Source: Dryomyza anilis
Lineage: Eukaryota > Arthropoda > Insecta > Diptera > Dryomyzidae
Length of the DNA: 64,000 nucleotides
Direction: 5' to 3'
Assembly (NCBI GenBank): GCA_951804985.1
Contig: OX638131.1
Coordinates: 89,044,349-89,108,348, forward strand
Numbering within the stretch: position 1 is the first letter of the stretch; each line of letters opens with the position of its first letter. Below the pieces are notes generated by a model that searched no databases, had not been told where the DNA came from, and saw only the letters and a list, made by a program, of their open reading frames with translations. The translations under genes and the position numbers were made by a program. Positions 45,773 to 58,134 of this stretch are shown here, piece after piece.

Positions 45773-45935
45773 GTGATAATGAGTAGTGATGGACAAAATA
45801 GTTGATGCAAGAAATCACACAGAGTGTTTAGAGAATAATTTGTATATAAATCTTTGATATGTTTATACTTTATAAGTAAGAAATTAAAACTGTATAAAAA
45901 ATTAATTTTAATATTAATAATTAAGTTCACTTTAA

Positions 45936-45958
45936 AAATAAAATTATACAAAAATAAA
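45936..45958 (+). terminator. Polyadenylation signals, left bZIP copy
   Basis: AATAAA occurs at about 45,936 and again at about 45,953, some 165-185 nt after the stop. The first lies in a block shared with the right copy. Confidence 0.5.
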
Positions 45959-46008
45959 TTTCCTGTGTTTTACTCTTTTTTTTTTACTATCATTTGAGTA
46001 TCCATATT

Positions 46009-46350
46009 GGGTACTCAAAATGTTTTTATTCTCAATTCTGCATTTAAATCATCCAAAATTAAGTATGTCATAACTAATAATCGCATTTATCTAATTTATC
46101 AAATCATTTAAATCATTTACAACCGGATTAAAACACAAAATTTGGAGTAATTTTCACATGTAGTTAGGCGGTTTTGCAGTATCGGGTACTCAAAATGTTT
46201 TTATTCTCAATTCTGCATTTAATTCATCCAAAATTAAGTATGTCATAACTTGTAATAGCATTTATCTAATTTATCCAATCATTTAAAACCGGATTAAAAC
46301 ACAAAATTAGGAGTCATTTTCACATGTAGTTAGGCGGTTTTACAGTATCG
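46009..46350. repeat. 175-bp tandem duplication
   Basis: GGGTACTCAAAATGTTTTTA and the following 150 bp occur twice with a 175-bp period and few differences. Confidence 0.85.
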
Positions 46351-47000
46351 TCGACAATATATTGAGTTATTTGCCTTTTAAATCGTGTTATCTCAGTGTA
46401 TATAACTTGGATATGGATGATTTTGGTAGCAAATGACGCGAAATATTAAAAGCTATCATATGTCATCAAAAACACAATTTCGAAAAATGTAGACTTGGTC
46501 TTTTTTGCATCAAACCCTTCAATTGCACAACGATTTTTTGTATGACAGGATTAATAATCATTATTATGAAATTAAAAGTGAGATACGAATCGAATTTTCA
46601 CATTTTTTTTTAAGTTTTTAATTTTTTGTGATTTTTTTTTTATATTATTTTTTACACTTTTGGTACTCAAAGTTCCGGACGTGACAGATTTCAATTACTA
46701 GGATATCGATGTTTACATTTTGCCGAATAAATTGTACTTTTGAAACAGAGGATTCATCTCTTTAAAAAATTTCGTTAGTTTAATATGATAAAAAATGTAT
46801 ATTTTTGTTACGTACGTGACACCCTTATATAAAAGTCAAAATTTGTCCCTAATTTTAATTTCAATGCTTTGATTTTAAAAAGTATTAATTAAAGTTGTCT
46901 GAAAAAAACAGAAAATAATAATTAGTATCTATATGTCTTTCAAATTATTTAATTTGGTTCCTCAAATTACATGATAAATTGGTATATTTACAATTTGTAT

Positions 47001-47187
47001 TTTTTTTTTTTGGAATATCTACTAAGATCCACAGCACTCATACAGACTATATCCATTGTACTGTGAAATCTATTCCCTACAATTTTGTGGTTAATATCAC
47101 CACGAGCGCCCATGCCCAAGCCGGGATTCGAACCCGAGACCTTCAGAATGCAAATACAGCGCGCTACGTCTGGACTGCTGAGGCCGG
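47001..47187 (-). mobile_element. SINE family B, copy 3 (full length)
   Basis: Poly(T) at the left is the tail of a minus-strand SINE. The head includes CTCAGCAGTCCAGACG and GGGTTCGAATCCCGGC. CAATTTGTAT flanks it at 46,991-47,000 and 47,188-47,197, a perfect 10-bp target duplication. Confidence 0.9.
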
Positions 47188-47364
47188 CAATTTGTATAGT
47201 AAGGTAACATTTTGAGTATTTTTTATACGTTACTTTTAACGGAATTGAATTTAATATTAAGAATTTCAGTGTATGACGATTTTCTGGAAATGGGTTTTAT
47301 TTTTTAAAACCATAAGTCAGCGGTAGTACATAGAATTTTATAATTTACAGTTCTGTGCACAAAA

Positions 47365-48140
47365 TATTATTTTGTTGTGATAACCATATATTGCCCAACC
47401 CACTACCCAAACAACCACGGCTCGACAATTGCCACAAACTATTGTGGCATATGTGTACCTTTTAAGTTATCTCTGAAACCAGTATTGCAAACTAATAATA
47501 CGTAGTCCCAAAGAGGTGACTAATAACATGTATGGAACATACGCAATAATATGTCGCAATGCTGTGATATATAAGTCGTTCATTCTGATAATGGAACATA
47601 TACCATGAAGAGCGGAGTTAACTTTGTTGCTATTAGGTGGAAAAAAAGGGGCAAATTATTAAATGTATTATGTTCCATATATGTGGCAAGTATGGAATGA
47701 AGAACCTAATAGGAACATGTTTATATATAATGTAGCTAATTAATTTTAAAATTTAATAAATGTAGTATTATTTTGTTGTGACAACCATATATTGCCCAAC
47801 CCACTACCCAAGCAACCACGGCTCGACAATTGCCACAAACTATTGTGGCATATGTGTACCTTTTAAGTTCCCTCTGACACCAGTATTGCAATCTAATAAT
47901 ATGTAGTCCCAAAGAGATGACTAATAACATGTATGGAACATACGCAATGATATGTAGCAATGCTCTGATATATAAGTCGTTCATTCTGAAGGGCGGAGTT
48001 AACTTTGTTGCTATTAGGTGGAAAAAAGGACATATTATTAAATGTATTATGTTCCATATATGTGGCAATTATAGAATGAAGAACATAATAGGAACATGTT
48101 TATATATAATGTAGCTAATTAACTTTAAAATTTAATAAAT
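47365..48140. repeat. 401-bp direct duplication
   Basis: TATTATTTTGTTGTGAYAACC and the next ~380 bp occur twice in tandem (47,365 and 47,766) with small indels. Both contain ACTATTGTGGCATATGTG. No LTR-like ends or internal coding region separate them. Confidence 0.85.
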
Positions 48141-48176
48141 CTTTATTATTATAAACGACATACTTATAACATCCAC

Positions 48177-48562
48177 CCCAGTCTGCCATGTCTCGGAGAC
48201 CTTCGATACCTCGAAACTTTCTCGAATAACTTCGATAAAAAAGTTCGATCTCGTTTCTTTCCCGATTCTAATTTTTAAAAATTTTCGAACATTCAAATTC
48301 TTTGATAAGATACAAGATGTAAACATTTATCAAATCGATATCGCAATATTCTCGAACTTTGATCATTTTTTTCTTCGATATCGTTCCGATTTCGAAATAT
48401 TTCTCGTATCGAGATAACTCCGACAGAACGTTCTGATATCTACCTACCATCTAAGTCCAATTTCACGCGTGATATCGTTACGAGAACGAGTCCGATATCG
48501 TGTGATTTCTCCCACTACTCGCCATGATCTCGTAACGATATCGATACGATTGGCATACTGGG
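48177..48562 (-). mobile_element. CCCAGT-family TIR element, copy 2
   Basis: Ends CCCAGTCTGCCA and TGGCATACTGGG. Body with CTCGGAGACC, GATATCG repeats and CGTAACGATATCG. Reverse of the 5,375 copy and slightly longer, so probably closer to full length. Confidence 0.7.
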
Positions 48563-48569
48563 ACTACAT

Positions 48570-50885
48570 ATGTTTATGGAAAGTTGTGTTGCAAAAATGT
48601 ACATTCGCAAAAGCATATTTTAAAAAATAAAGAAATTGCATTCTTTTGTGTGCGCGTAAAAATGAGCTTTAACACGAAAACTTGAACCGTTTGTTAAATT
48701 AGAGTTATAGTTTGTCGAAAACTCTGTTCGTAAATTACAGGACAAACATTCACGTTAATGGCACTGCGTAGGATCTTTATTATTTTTACAGTTCAAGTTA
48801 AAATTACAGTTCAAGTTCCAAATAGGTGAACCGAAACTTTAATGAATCAAAATTTGTGGCAACTAAGCCTCGCCCTGGGGCTTTTTGACTGGCAATTGGG
48901 TGGCAAATAAGTATATTTCGCATGATTTAGAACAAACACTTTAATGGCAACTGTGTGGCTACCACTTAAGTTCCCACAAAGTGGTTACTTGGGTAAAACG
49001 GTTCATAAATATGCTATAGCTGTTATAAGAAATACAAAAAGTTGCCAATATCGAGACAAAATATTATTTTCGATGTGCAGTATATTTAGATAACATTTCA
49101 TATGAAACTGTAAAGAAATGGTATGGAAAATATTGAGTTCTAAAATTAAGAAATGTTAAATGTAAAAAAAAAATTTGTTATTGTTTCGTCTGAATGTCTG
49201 ACTTCAAAATTTGCGTGAAAATTTACTTTATATTTTCACTGTACCCACTATATAGCAGTGCACGCTCATCACTGATCTTCTTTATTATAATTATTACGTA
49301 TCATGCACTATAATTTGATATAAACTATCAACAGACTAATCACGGTTTATTGGCCTCAACTCGCTTGGTTCGGTTCATTATGCCAAGCGATCTATTATAC
49401 GATTCGACTGAACAACATGATTAAAAAAAAGAGTAAAACTCTGCACTGCAGTAGCGTAAATAATTAGTGAACCGAGAAATCTCTTTATGAAACCATTTGG
49501 AAAAACCTAGTACAACAAACCAGCGGTGTTCACCCTTATCGCCAATGCAAAAAGAGTATATTTTAAAAATTTGGGGAGTAGAAATGAGTAAAAGGGAGTG
49601 GAACTGAAAATATGGCAAAATGAAATAGATTTGATGTAAAATAAGTAGAAAATTAAATATACGAGTAAATTTGATGAAAAGGGAGTAAAATTATGCATTA
49701 GTGTATTAGATTGAAGTGAATAAAAAAGATTTGTTAATTTTAAGATTTTTATTTATTTCAGATTTTATGGATTTTCAATAATGCTGATGTATACAGGGTG
49801 GTCTATTCTAGAGTTGGGGTGTATCTGGAACATCCAATGAAATACATGTTTTCAAAATTGTATTTATAAAAGTTGATACAAATGTACATTTAATTATAAC
49901 TTCAAGAATTTAAAGACCATGGAAAAAATATTAAATTTATTTTGCAGATATTTGATAATAGTTATATGGAAAATTTGGGACCCAAAAATTGTTCTCATCA
50001 AATTAAAAATGTAAGCAATTTTTGCAAAAGGCAGTAGATTTCAGTAAATGAGAGTGGTAAATTAATAGAAAGGAGTAGAAAATGCTTCTACCGGAGTAGA
50101 GGAGTAGATTTAAATGATACAAATGAAATGGAGTAGATCTACTCCGATCGGAATAGAATGAGAACACTGCAAACCACCCAACAATAATAATAATAATGAT
50201 ATTGCGAACATATGTTTTGTATTTTATGTTTGTTGCGTAATTTTGACTAAAAGTAGCACAAAAGTATCGACAAATCTTCCGATCTCACAGCAAAAAATTA
50301 AATTTTCCATTTAAATACAAATGCAGTCAAGTAAGAAGTACCATTGTAAATAACAAATCTTTATATATAAGACTGAGGCAGACGTACTTAGATGATGATG
50401 TTCGAGTATTGCACGATTATAATGATTATAAATGATCAATACTTAAATAAAGCAACAGCTGTAATTAAAAACCTGCTTCTTAGACACGATTAAAGCATTT
50501 GGAAAATTCTGGTTGAACTTGACACCCTTGAATTGGGACTAAAAGTCATTCATAAAATGAGCTAAATTTGTTATTATTTTGTACTTCATTAAGCATTTCT
50601 GCTGTAATTTATACATTAGACTTGGCTTTAAAAATCTCATTTTAAATGTTTAAAAACTCGTTTAATACACGGTTATAAATTGCTCGCTATTAAAGACCTC
50701 AATGCTATGATCAGGCAAAACCCATTTTTTTTTAATAATATAAAAAGGGACACTTAAAATCTAGTATTAGCTTAATTGAACTGAACAAGATCAGTAAACA
50801 CGATCATTTAATTGTATGTTTTAACAATGCACGTTGGGACGAAATATAGTTCTAGGTGAACAAAAGTCTGTAAATCAATACAGTG
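48570..50885. other. Gene-free stretch between elements
   Basis: Only short frames. At 49,560-50,165 the words GGGAGTAGAA and GAGTAAAA recur irregularly, and GATCTACTCCGATCGGA is a local inverted motif. Nothing assigned. Confidence 0.45.
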
Positions 50886-50897
50886 GTATATATAGAC

Positions 50898-52303
50898 CAA
50901 GGATTGAAACCGTAACCGAAACCGATATCCGTTTAAAACCGTTTCATTTTTAAAACCGAAACCGTAACCGAAACCGTTATACGAAAATCAGAAATAAACC
51001 GATATCCAAAACCGATATAAACGATTTCGGTTTTATACCGGTTTAAAACGTTTTTTAAAAAAGTACCTATAAATAGAAACAGAAAAACATATATTATTTT
51101 ATATAGAAGATCATAAGTAAAATGTCATTTAATAAAATTTTGAGTTCCCAACATTTTTTCAAGGCTAAAGAATATAAGCATCTTAAAAATAAGGTCTGTG
51201 AAGCACTTTTGTAGCGGTAAATAGCTTCAAATGTGCTTCAAAAGTCGCTTCAATAAGATAAAATAGACAAAACAATGTTTTTTTCACTTTTCTTCGCTAC
51301 GCTAGTTCGTACATCGATTGTGCATATGCACATTATTGTTTATTATTGTTTTTGTTTTATTTTTATACATAGTTTTTTTTGTTAATTATAAAATCATGAA
51401 GTTTACTTAAGTCAAGTTCTATGTGCATTATTTCATTCAACTTATAAAACAAACAAAAAAATAATATATGAACATTTTCACAGTGTACCTCATTTAGCTT
51501 ATATATTGCTTTTTGTGTTTTTCTTTTTTTCACAAATCCGCTAATTCGTATGAAAGTGCAACAACAACAGAAATGCAAATAAAGCAGCATCCAAGCTTTT
51601 GATAGAATTTTTGGAGGGAAATTTTTTGTACCACAAAGAAAACTCGTTGTTGTTGCCAACTAGATAGCTGTACTAGATACATACATGAAGTGTGGTGTCA
51701 TGCGACTGTCTGCTGTCATGCGTCTGTCCGTTGTCATGCGTCTGTCTGTTGTCATGCGTCTGTTTGTTGCCATGCGATGATACCGGATAGCAACAAAGAG
51801 TTGTCGTTGTGAAAGTGTGTATATACGAATAATAATTCGTTATTGTTGTATTCTCTTCTTTTTGTTAGTGTTCGCTTTGTAGCGTTTGCGTTTGAGTTTG
51901 TGTTCGCAAAAAAAAATGTTACCCTGCAAAATATTATTTGTGTTATCTTTACACAATCACTAACGAAAACAGAAATATGGCTATACGAAATATTCCTTAT
52001 ATTTATTATGAACAAGACCAAGAACAAGATTACCATTTCTTGCCTTGCTCTTGCAAATGATCATCACTATTTTACATATATTGCAATTCACTGAATTGTT
52101 GAAATTTAATTTCTTTGGCTTTTATGGATGGAAAGTGTATGGAAAAAATAAAATTTATACAAAAACCGAAATCAAAACCGAACCCGTAACATGAAACCGG
52201 TATACCGAAACCGTTTCGTTATAAAAACTTAAAATCGAAAACGTAACCGAAACCGAAACACGGAAAAAACCGAAACCAGTATTCGTTTAGGTTTCAATCC
52301 TTG
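50898..52303 (+). mobile_element. hAT-type non-autonomous element, copy 1
   Basis: Termini CAAGGATTGAAACC and GGTTTCAATCCTTG, flanked by ATATAGAC on both sides (50,890-50,897 and 52,304-52,311). An 8-bp duplication with T at position 2 and A at position 7 is the hAT pattern. Subterminal AACCGAAACCG repeats occur at both ends. Inside, TGTCATGCGTCTGTCYGT is repeated about four times (51,699-51,775). No transposase frame is found. Confidence 0.85.
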
Positions 52304-53246
52304 ATATAGACTAAGAAACATATAGATCTAAATGGGAGTTATGGGCTACCATCCTTATATACCAAATACTTATACGGCTGTAAGTCCGGTTTGTATACAT
52401 TATGTTGATTTAGTCATTATTTGTCATCAGTAAAAAATAGGCGTGATTCAAATAAACTTCCTTCCAAATAACAGATATTTGCAAGGAATGTTCGAATTTT
52501 CGACTTTTGTCCATCTAGATTTAACATCCGTCCCAGTTTGCAGTGTTTTTTAAATATTTATGTAAGTTATGTAAAATAATGTAAGTTATTTGTGAATTAA
52601 TATTTATTTGTTAATAATGGTATATTTCGATTATGTTTCAAAAAAATAAAAAAAATATATTTTTTTTTTATTTATCCGTTGTACAACCTTAAATTTATAT
52701 TCTGTAAAAATTTATTTGTATTTCTTGATATTTCTTAGAATTTTTATATTTAGGGCATTTGGGGGTTTTATTATATTAATTAGTATTAAATGAAGACACA
52801 CAAATAAATAGAAATATTAATAAATTGGTTAATTATAATATTTTAATTAGATATTATACAAAAACACAACACGATGGCGGTGGCGTGGTTCGTGTGATGT
52901 ACTGGTTCTCGCGACTGTCAAGATCAATATTAGAAAATATTTATTATAAACTGCAAAGTCTTTTTCGGCATACAAAATCGAATCTTTGAGAGCAAACAAA
53001 CAATTATTATTATAATTAATTGGAACAAAACTTACAAATTTAACGTTTGGAAAAGTAGAACAGATAGAAAAACGCGAGTAAAAGATCATGATATACGGAT
53101 CTATGGAACGTGCGAACTCTTTATAGAGATGTTACCACTCTCCTCAAAAAAAAAACATTTTGCTTTGACTGAATTTGGCGAACACTATAAAGATTTGTGG
53201 GAAACACTTAAATGTTTGTAGGAAATAATTGAAATATTTGTGCACA

Positions 53247-53425
53247 TGAAAACTGATTTGTTGCGGCATACAACTAAATTGCCCTACCGATTTATTCTGT
53301 TGCGGCAACAATTGATAAAGTAGTTGCAACAACATCATAATGCGGTTGTGGCAACCTCCAAATCGGTGAGCATGAGGTTGTGGGAACCTCAAAGTTGGTG
53401 ATCATGAGGTTTTCTAAACCTACAT
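53247..53425 (-). mobile_element. Family G, copy 2, right-end part
   Basis: Reverse match to 17,220-17,453 with fewer GAGGTT repeats (GAAAACTGATTTGTTGC at its left edge). Its other half appears at 58,135-58,648. Confidence 0.55.
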
Positions 53426-53429
53426 TTAA

Positions 53430-53913
53430 AATGCATACAAAAAAATTTAACAAAAATTTCACCAACTACCAGAATTCATCATATTGATGAATTCATTTAT
53501 TGAATTAAAATCGTATTTTTTTAAATATTTTTCATTTAAAATATTTTTTTAACATCAAATTTCAAACACAAATTTATCTCCATTTACATATTTAAGTATT
53601 TATAATTCTTAAATGATTTATAATATATAATAGCTAATTATTTGAAGCCTCCATTTCATCATATTAATGAAAAAGTGAACATCATATTGATGAATTTTGG
53701 TCATCAAACCATATTAATTTAAATATCACAAATCTTATATGAATTATAAATACGTAAATGTGTAAATGGAGACCAGTTTTTGTTTGAAATTTCTTTACAC
53801 ACAAAATATAAAAAATTAAAAACACTGGAAAAATACAATTTTTGTTCAATGAATGAAATCATCAATATGTTGAATACTGGTAGTTGGTGAAATTTATTTT
53901 TTGTGTGTGTATT
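53430..53913. mobile_element. Foldback element with TCATCATATTGATGAA motifs
   Basis: The left arm (AATTTCACCAACTACCAG, then TTCATCATATTGATGAAT) and right arm (CTGGTAGTTGGTGAAATT) are complementary, as are TCCATTTACATATTTA and TAAATGTGTAAATGGA nearer the centre. Non-coding. Related motifs also occur at 54,020-54,160 and 57,940-58,030. Confidence 0.65.
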
Positions 53914-54173
53914 ATAGATGGGTAAATATAACGCACAAATAATTTCAAAACGAACATCTACTAATTTCTGCTCCCCGAAAAAAAAAAACACTATGAAAAG
54001 ATACATGCACAGAAAAAAATAATTCTTCAAAATGATGAATTTCTACCAGATACATCCTATTGATATCTCCGTTCATTAAATGACATATTAATGAATGCAT
54101 TCATTATATATATGAGCAAAATATTCAATACAAGGAATTTGAATTGTCATATTGATGAATTTGAAAAAAAAAA

Positions 54174-54913
54174 ACCAGTTGGGAAGGTTAGATCACATGG
54201 GAAATTTTAAAGTAGGTGTAATTCTGATAGTTAGGATTATCAAAATTATAGTCGGTCTAAGCCGACTATAAATACCCTACACATATGTGTGGTTACCATT
54301 CAAAGTGATATATAGGTCACAAGGGTATACGAATCCTGAAAATAACTACAAACATTTAATCGCTGAAGAATTTCCATTCATTTGATACCCATATTTACAA
54401 ATGTGTAGGTGTACCGAATTTCGATTTTTTTTTTTGTGAACCACAAGTCTTTTTGCCGGAAACATTATTATAATGTATTTGAGCATGATATCAATATATA
54501 TTTGACCAAAAAGTTTACCTAAGCACGTATACATAAAAATTGATCTTTATATGAACATTTTATATGAGGTATTTGAACATAAGTGGTCGGATCATAGGTC
54601 ACAATGGACCGATCTCGCCAATTTTTTCGCACATACAGCGTAGGTATATTAGTAATCTAAGTTATAAGTTTCATTTATCTAGCTCTTCTATTTTAAAAGT
54701 CTTAGGGATTTCAACAGACAGACAGACAGACGGACAGACGGACAGACAGACAGACGGACAGACAGACGGAAAGACGGACATCGCTAAATCGACTCAGGAG
54801 GTCATGCTGATCAAGAATATATATACTTTTCCATACCGGAGATGCTTCCTTCTGGGTGTTACAAACGGCGTACCAAACTGAATATACCCTTTCACTCTTA
54901 GTGTAGGGTATAA
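54174..54913 (-). mobile_element. Family T, most complete copy
   Basis: Runs from AACCAGTTGGGAAGGTTAGA to AGTGTAGGGTAT. Contains ATAGTCGGTCTAAGCCGACT, a hairpin, near 54,250 and a GACAGACG microsatellite at about 54,714-54,780. A 105-codon frame across the microsatellite (DRQTDGQTD) is a repeat artefact. Confidence 0.7.
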
Positions 54914-55170
54914 AAATATAAAATAATTCGAAAAAAAAAATTATTTAAAAAATAACAGTAAATAAAATTAAAAAAAAGATCCGAAAAATAATTTTACAGA
55001 CAAAAAAAAAATTCTGACAAACAAAATTTTTCAGACAAAAAAAAAAATGTTACGAAAAAAAAAATTAAAAAAAAAAACATTTTTCGAAAAAAAATTTTTT
55101 TTTTTTTCAAAAATATATCTTTTATAAATATAACTTTCATTAATAATAAATTGTAATAATAATAAATCTA

Positions 55171-56285
55171 TCTATATATATAAAAATGAATTGTCCTGTG
55201 TGTGCCAGAGCATCACGAGAGAACGAACAGACGGATTTGCCTAATTCTTTTTGTATTTTATTCGTATCAATGCAAGAGTGGTTTAGGAAAAAAGAAAAGT
55301 CGGAAAAACCAAAAGGAAAAGCCGGAAAATTGAAAATATATAAATTTGACCCTAGGCCTATGAAATTTGGGCAGGGTCTTCATCTCTTGACGGATGTGTG
55401 CACTACTAAGGGATTTTCTGAAATTCGCCTCCTAAGGTACACAAATGGGCGTGGCAAAATTGAAATTTTAATTAAAAATATCGGTGTAATTAAGATAAGC
55501 ACAGTCAGGAAATTTGGCTCAGTGACGTATATTGTAGTTCTTTATCTGTTTTACAATTGTGGGCGGAATTAGACAAAAGGGCGTGTCCCTTTCCATATGA
55601 CTAAAACTATAAAAATGTTGTAACTCCTGACTTACTAAGATTTGAGTTATATAAATCGAAACTAAGGTTTATATTACAACCTCTAATCGTCACGTAGAAT
55701 GTGAGCGGTATTGGATTAAAGGGCGTGGCACCTCCCATATAGCCAAAACTTTAAAATTGCTATAACTCTTGACATACTAAGAGTTGAGTTATAATAATAA
55801 AAACAAATGTTCATATTTAAAACTCCAATCGTCACGTAGAATATGGGAGGGATTGCACAACGGGGCGTAGCATCTCTCATATAACCAAAACTTTAAAATT
55901 TTTTTAACTCTTTACTTACTAAGAGCAGAGTTATAAACATCGAAACAAAAGATTATATTAAACATTGTAATAGTCACTTAGAATGTGGACGGAATGGGAC
56001 AATGGAGCGTGACACCTCCCACATTACTAAAATTTAAAAATGATAACTCCTGACTTACTAAGAGCAGAATTGTACAAATCGATACGAAGGATCATTTTAA
56101 AATGTTAAATAGTAAAGTAGAATGTAAGCGGGATTGGAAAAATGGGCATGACACTACGTTCCATGTGGGCGGTAAAAATAGTGACAAGGCTGGCAAAAGG
56201 AAAAAGGGGCGTAAATGTATGGACACTTTATAAACGATATAGTTTTGCAATTACAAAAACTTAGCACTTGCACGGGTCCAGCTAG
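55171..56285 (+). mobile_element. Helitron-like element (non-autonomous)
   Basis: 5' end TCTATATATATAAAAATGAA and 3' end GCACGGGTCCAGCTAG, lying between a host A and a host T, as Helitrons do. The body consists of about five degenerate units of roughly 130 bp (GGCGTGGCACCTCCCATAT, TAACTCCTGACTTACTAAGA, CGTCACGTAGAATGTG). No Rep/helicase frame. The usual 3' hairpin looks decayed. Confidence 0.7.
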
Positions 56286-56310
56286 TATGTTATAAAATAT
56301 GTTACTAAGT

Positions 56311-57264
56311 TATGGGCCATTCCACACCAAATCAACCAGCGGTTGGAACTCACCTTCTTCTATTTCAATGAAATTGGGGCTGCTGATAAAACTTATTGGG
56401 ATATGCATTAACCAATTTTTTTATATTTTTCGACCTCTACTTCCAGAGATACAGTACATCAAAGTTACAAAAAATGGGCCAAAATCACTTTGGTATGGTT
56501 GTTTATATTTCATAAAGAAATAAAGTAAAATTTTCCATAATTTTTTAATGTATTTGTAACTCTTATTTCGAAAATGGCGTCAGTTTCATCAAACTGTCCC
56601 TAGTTTTGGAGATATATACCATTTTTTGAAAAATGTAAAAAATATACCCCAAAATCAATATCTTAAAAATATGATAAAACTGGTACAATTTTAGAAATCA
56701 GAGTTAGAAATACATTTATGAATTATTGCAACTTTTAATGTCGAAAAAAAAATTTTTTTTTCAATGCAAAAAATAAATAAAAATTTAGAAAATTATTTTT
56801 TAAAATATGCAATCAAAATACCATCTTGAAATTTGGCATGAACATTTGTATTAATTCAACCAAAATATGTGATTTTTTTTTAGAATTTTAAAGAGGGTCC
56901 TTTTTAAGGACATCAATTTTGAAGTGCTATGATATTGACGACGGGCTACATTTTCAAGTTTAGAAATAACAACTTAATTTATCTAAAAGCTTGTTCTATT
57001 AGCTTTAAAACGAGCCATCAGTGGAGTTTTTAGCATATCTACTTTAATAGATATTGAATATGAACAACCATACAAAAGTGATTTTTGGCCCATTTTTTGT
57101 TATTTTGAAGCACTGTTTCTCTGGAAGTAGTGGTTGAAAAAAATAAAAAAAATGGTCAATGCATATCTCAATAAGCTTTATCAGCTGCCTAAATTTCATT
57201 GAAATCGAAAAGGTAAAATCTCAAAATTTACTTTTTTTGGTCAATTTGGTGTGGAATGGCCCAT
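56311..57264. mobile_element. Long-TIR foldback element, about 200-bp arms
   Basis: GGGCCATTCCACACCAAAT at the left edge and ATTTGGTGTGGAATGGCCC at the right edge. The arms stay alignable for about 200 bp (ACTTCCAGAGA against TCTCTGGAAGT). The centre includes TCCTTTTTAAGGACATCAAT, also found near 63,860. Confidence 0.8.
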
Positions 57265-57272
57265 ATATGAAA

Positions 57273-57330
57273 CTAGCTGGACCCGTGCACGACTCGTGCA
57301 AAGATTTTGTTAATGCAAGGATATGGAGTG
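57273..57330 (-). mobile_element. Helitron 3' end, opposite orientation
   Basis: On the minus strand it ends GTGCACGGGTCCAGCTAG followed by host T, with hairpin GCACGAGTCGTGC 11 nt before the end, the classic Helitron 3' signature. The matching 5' end was not found, so the full extent is unknown. Confidence 0.65.
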
Positions 57331-57369
57331 ATTTTATTAATATAAAGAACATTTTTATTATTTTTATCT

Positions 57370-57652
57370 TCCCCGTAGAACGCTTTCCAGTAGAATTATT
57401 CAAGGTTGAATTCCTTCCCGTAGAGTTCTTCCCCGTAGAGTTTTTCACAGTAGAAATTTTAGTGTGGTGAGTTTCGGTGTGGTGAATTTTGGTGTGGTGA
57501 ATTTTAGTGTTGTGAGTTTTACTGCGGTGAATTTTGGTGTAGTGAGTTTTAGTGTGGTAAATTTTAGTGAGGTAAGTTTTAGTGTGGTGAATTTTAGTGT
57601 GGTGAGTTTCGGTGTGGTGAATTTTGGTGTGGTGAATTTCGGTGTGGTGAGA
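57370..57652 (+). repeat. Two adjacent 15-bp minisatellites
   Basis: First TTCCCCGTAGAGTTC-like units to 57,450, then about 13 units of GTGTGGTGAATTTTG. Because 15 is a multiple of 3, the second keeps an open frame (57,464-57,940) reading V-V-N-F-G repeats, then 90 unique codons. Confidence 0.85.
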
Positions 57653-58134
57653 TTAAAGTGTGCGCCTTGTGGGAACTATCTTGATATCACCACAATAACC
57701 GTTGACATATGGGGGTGCCCACTTTCGGCGAGACTGCTTAGAATGGATAAATATAACGCTGACCAAAATTTCATTAAATTTGCTGTACCAATTGATGATA
57801 TTTTGGAGGGTATGGGAGCTGCAACGCCCAGTCCACCAATCTCACCGAGATATAGCTTTTTTGATTATTTTCAAATAAACAAAAAAAAAAGTAGTATTTT
57901 GATAGAAATTTGGTTTAATGAACAGCGTTCTTCAATATGATGAACATATATGTTGTATTTTATATTTTGGTTCATTAATATGATGAAAAGTATTCTTCAC
58001 ATACAGTTCATCATATTGAAGAACACTTTTTCGACAGTTACCAAACGTTCTATTTATGATAGCATTCATAACATTAAAGGCGTTAGTCATGGTTTGAAGA
58101 AGGAATTCATAACAAAATCATCATCATAACAAAA

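Larger units (their letters stand above)
44118..45985 (+). repeat. Left arm of inverted segmental duplication
   Basis: Reverse-complement match to 58,948-60,843 from AAACCACTTAA to the A-rich end after the bZIP gene. It includes the promoter, 5' leader, the whole gene and the 3' flank, with small indels. The outer sequences are unrelated. Confidence 0.9.

Noticed and set aside
45091..45796. Long frames antisense to the left bZIP gene, and the equivalent frame at 59,310-59,591
   Set aside because: Shadow frames of a GC-richer coding region; similarity between the arms is explained by the duplication.
47365..48140. LTR pair of a retrotransposon
   Set aside because: The repeats are directly adjacent with no internal region, no TG...CA ends and no primer-binding site.
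54564..54881. 105-codon open frame with DRQTDGQTD repeats
   Set aside because: Produced by the GACAGACG microsatellite within family T.
55186..55572. 128-codon open frame (+) at the start of the Helitron-like element
   Set aside because: Lies within the non-autonomous element, with no similarity to Rep or helicase; the following degenerate units show no frame.
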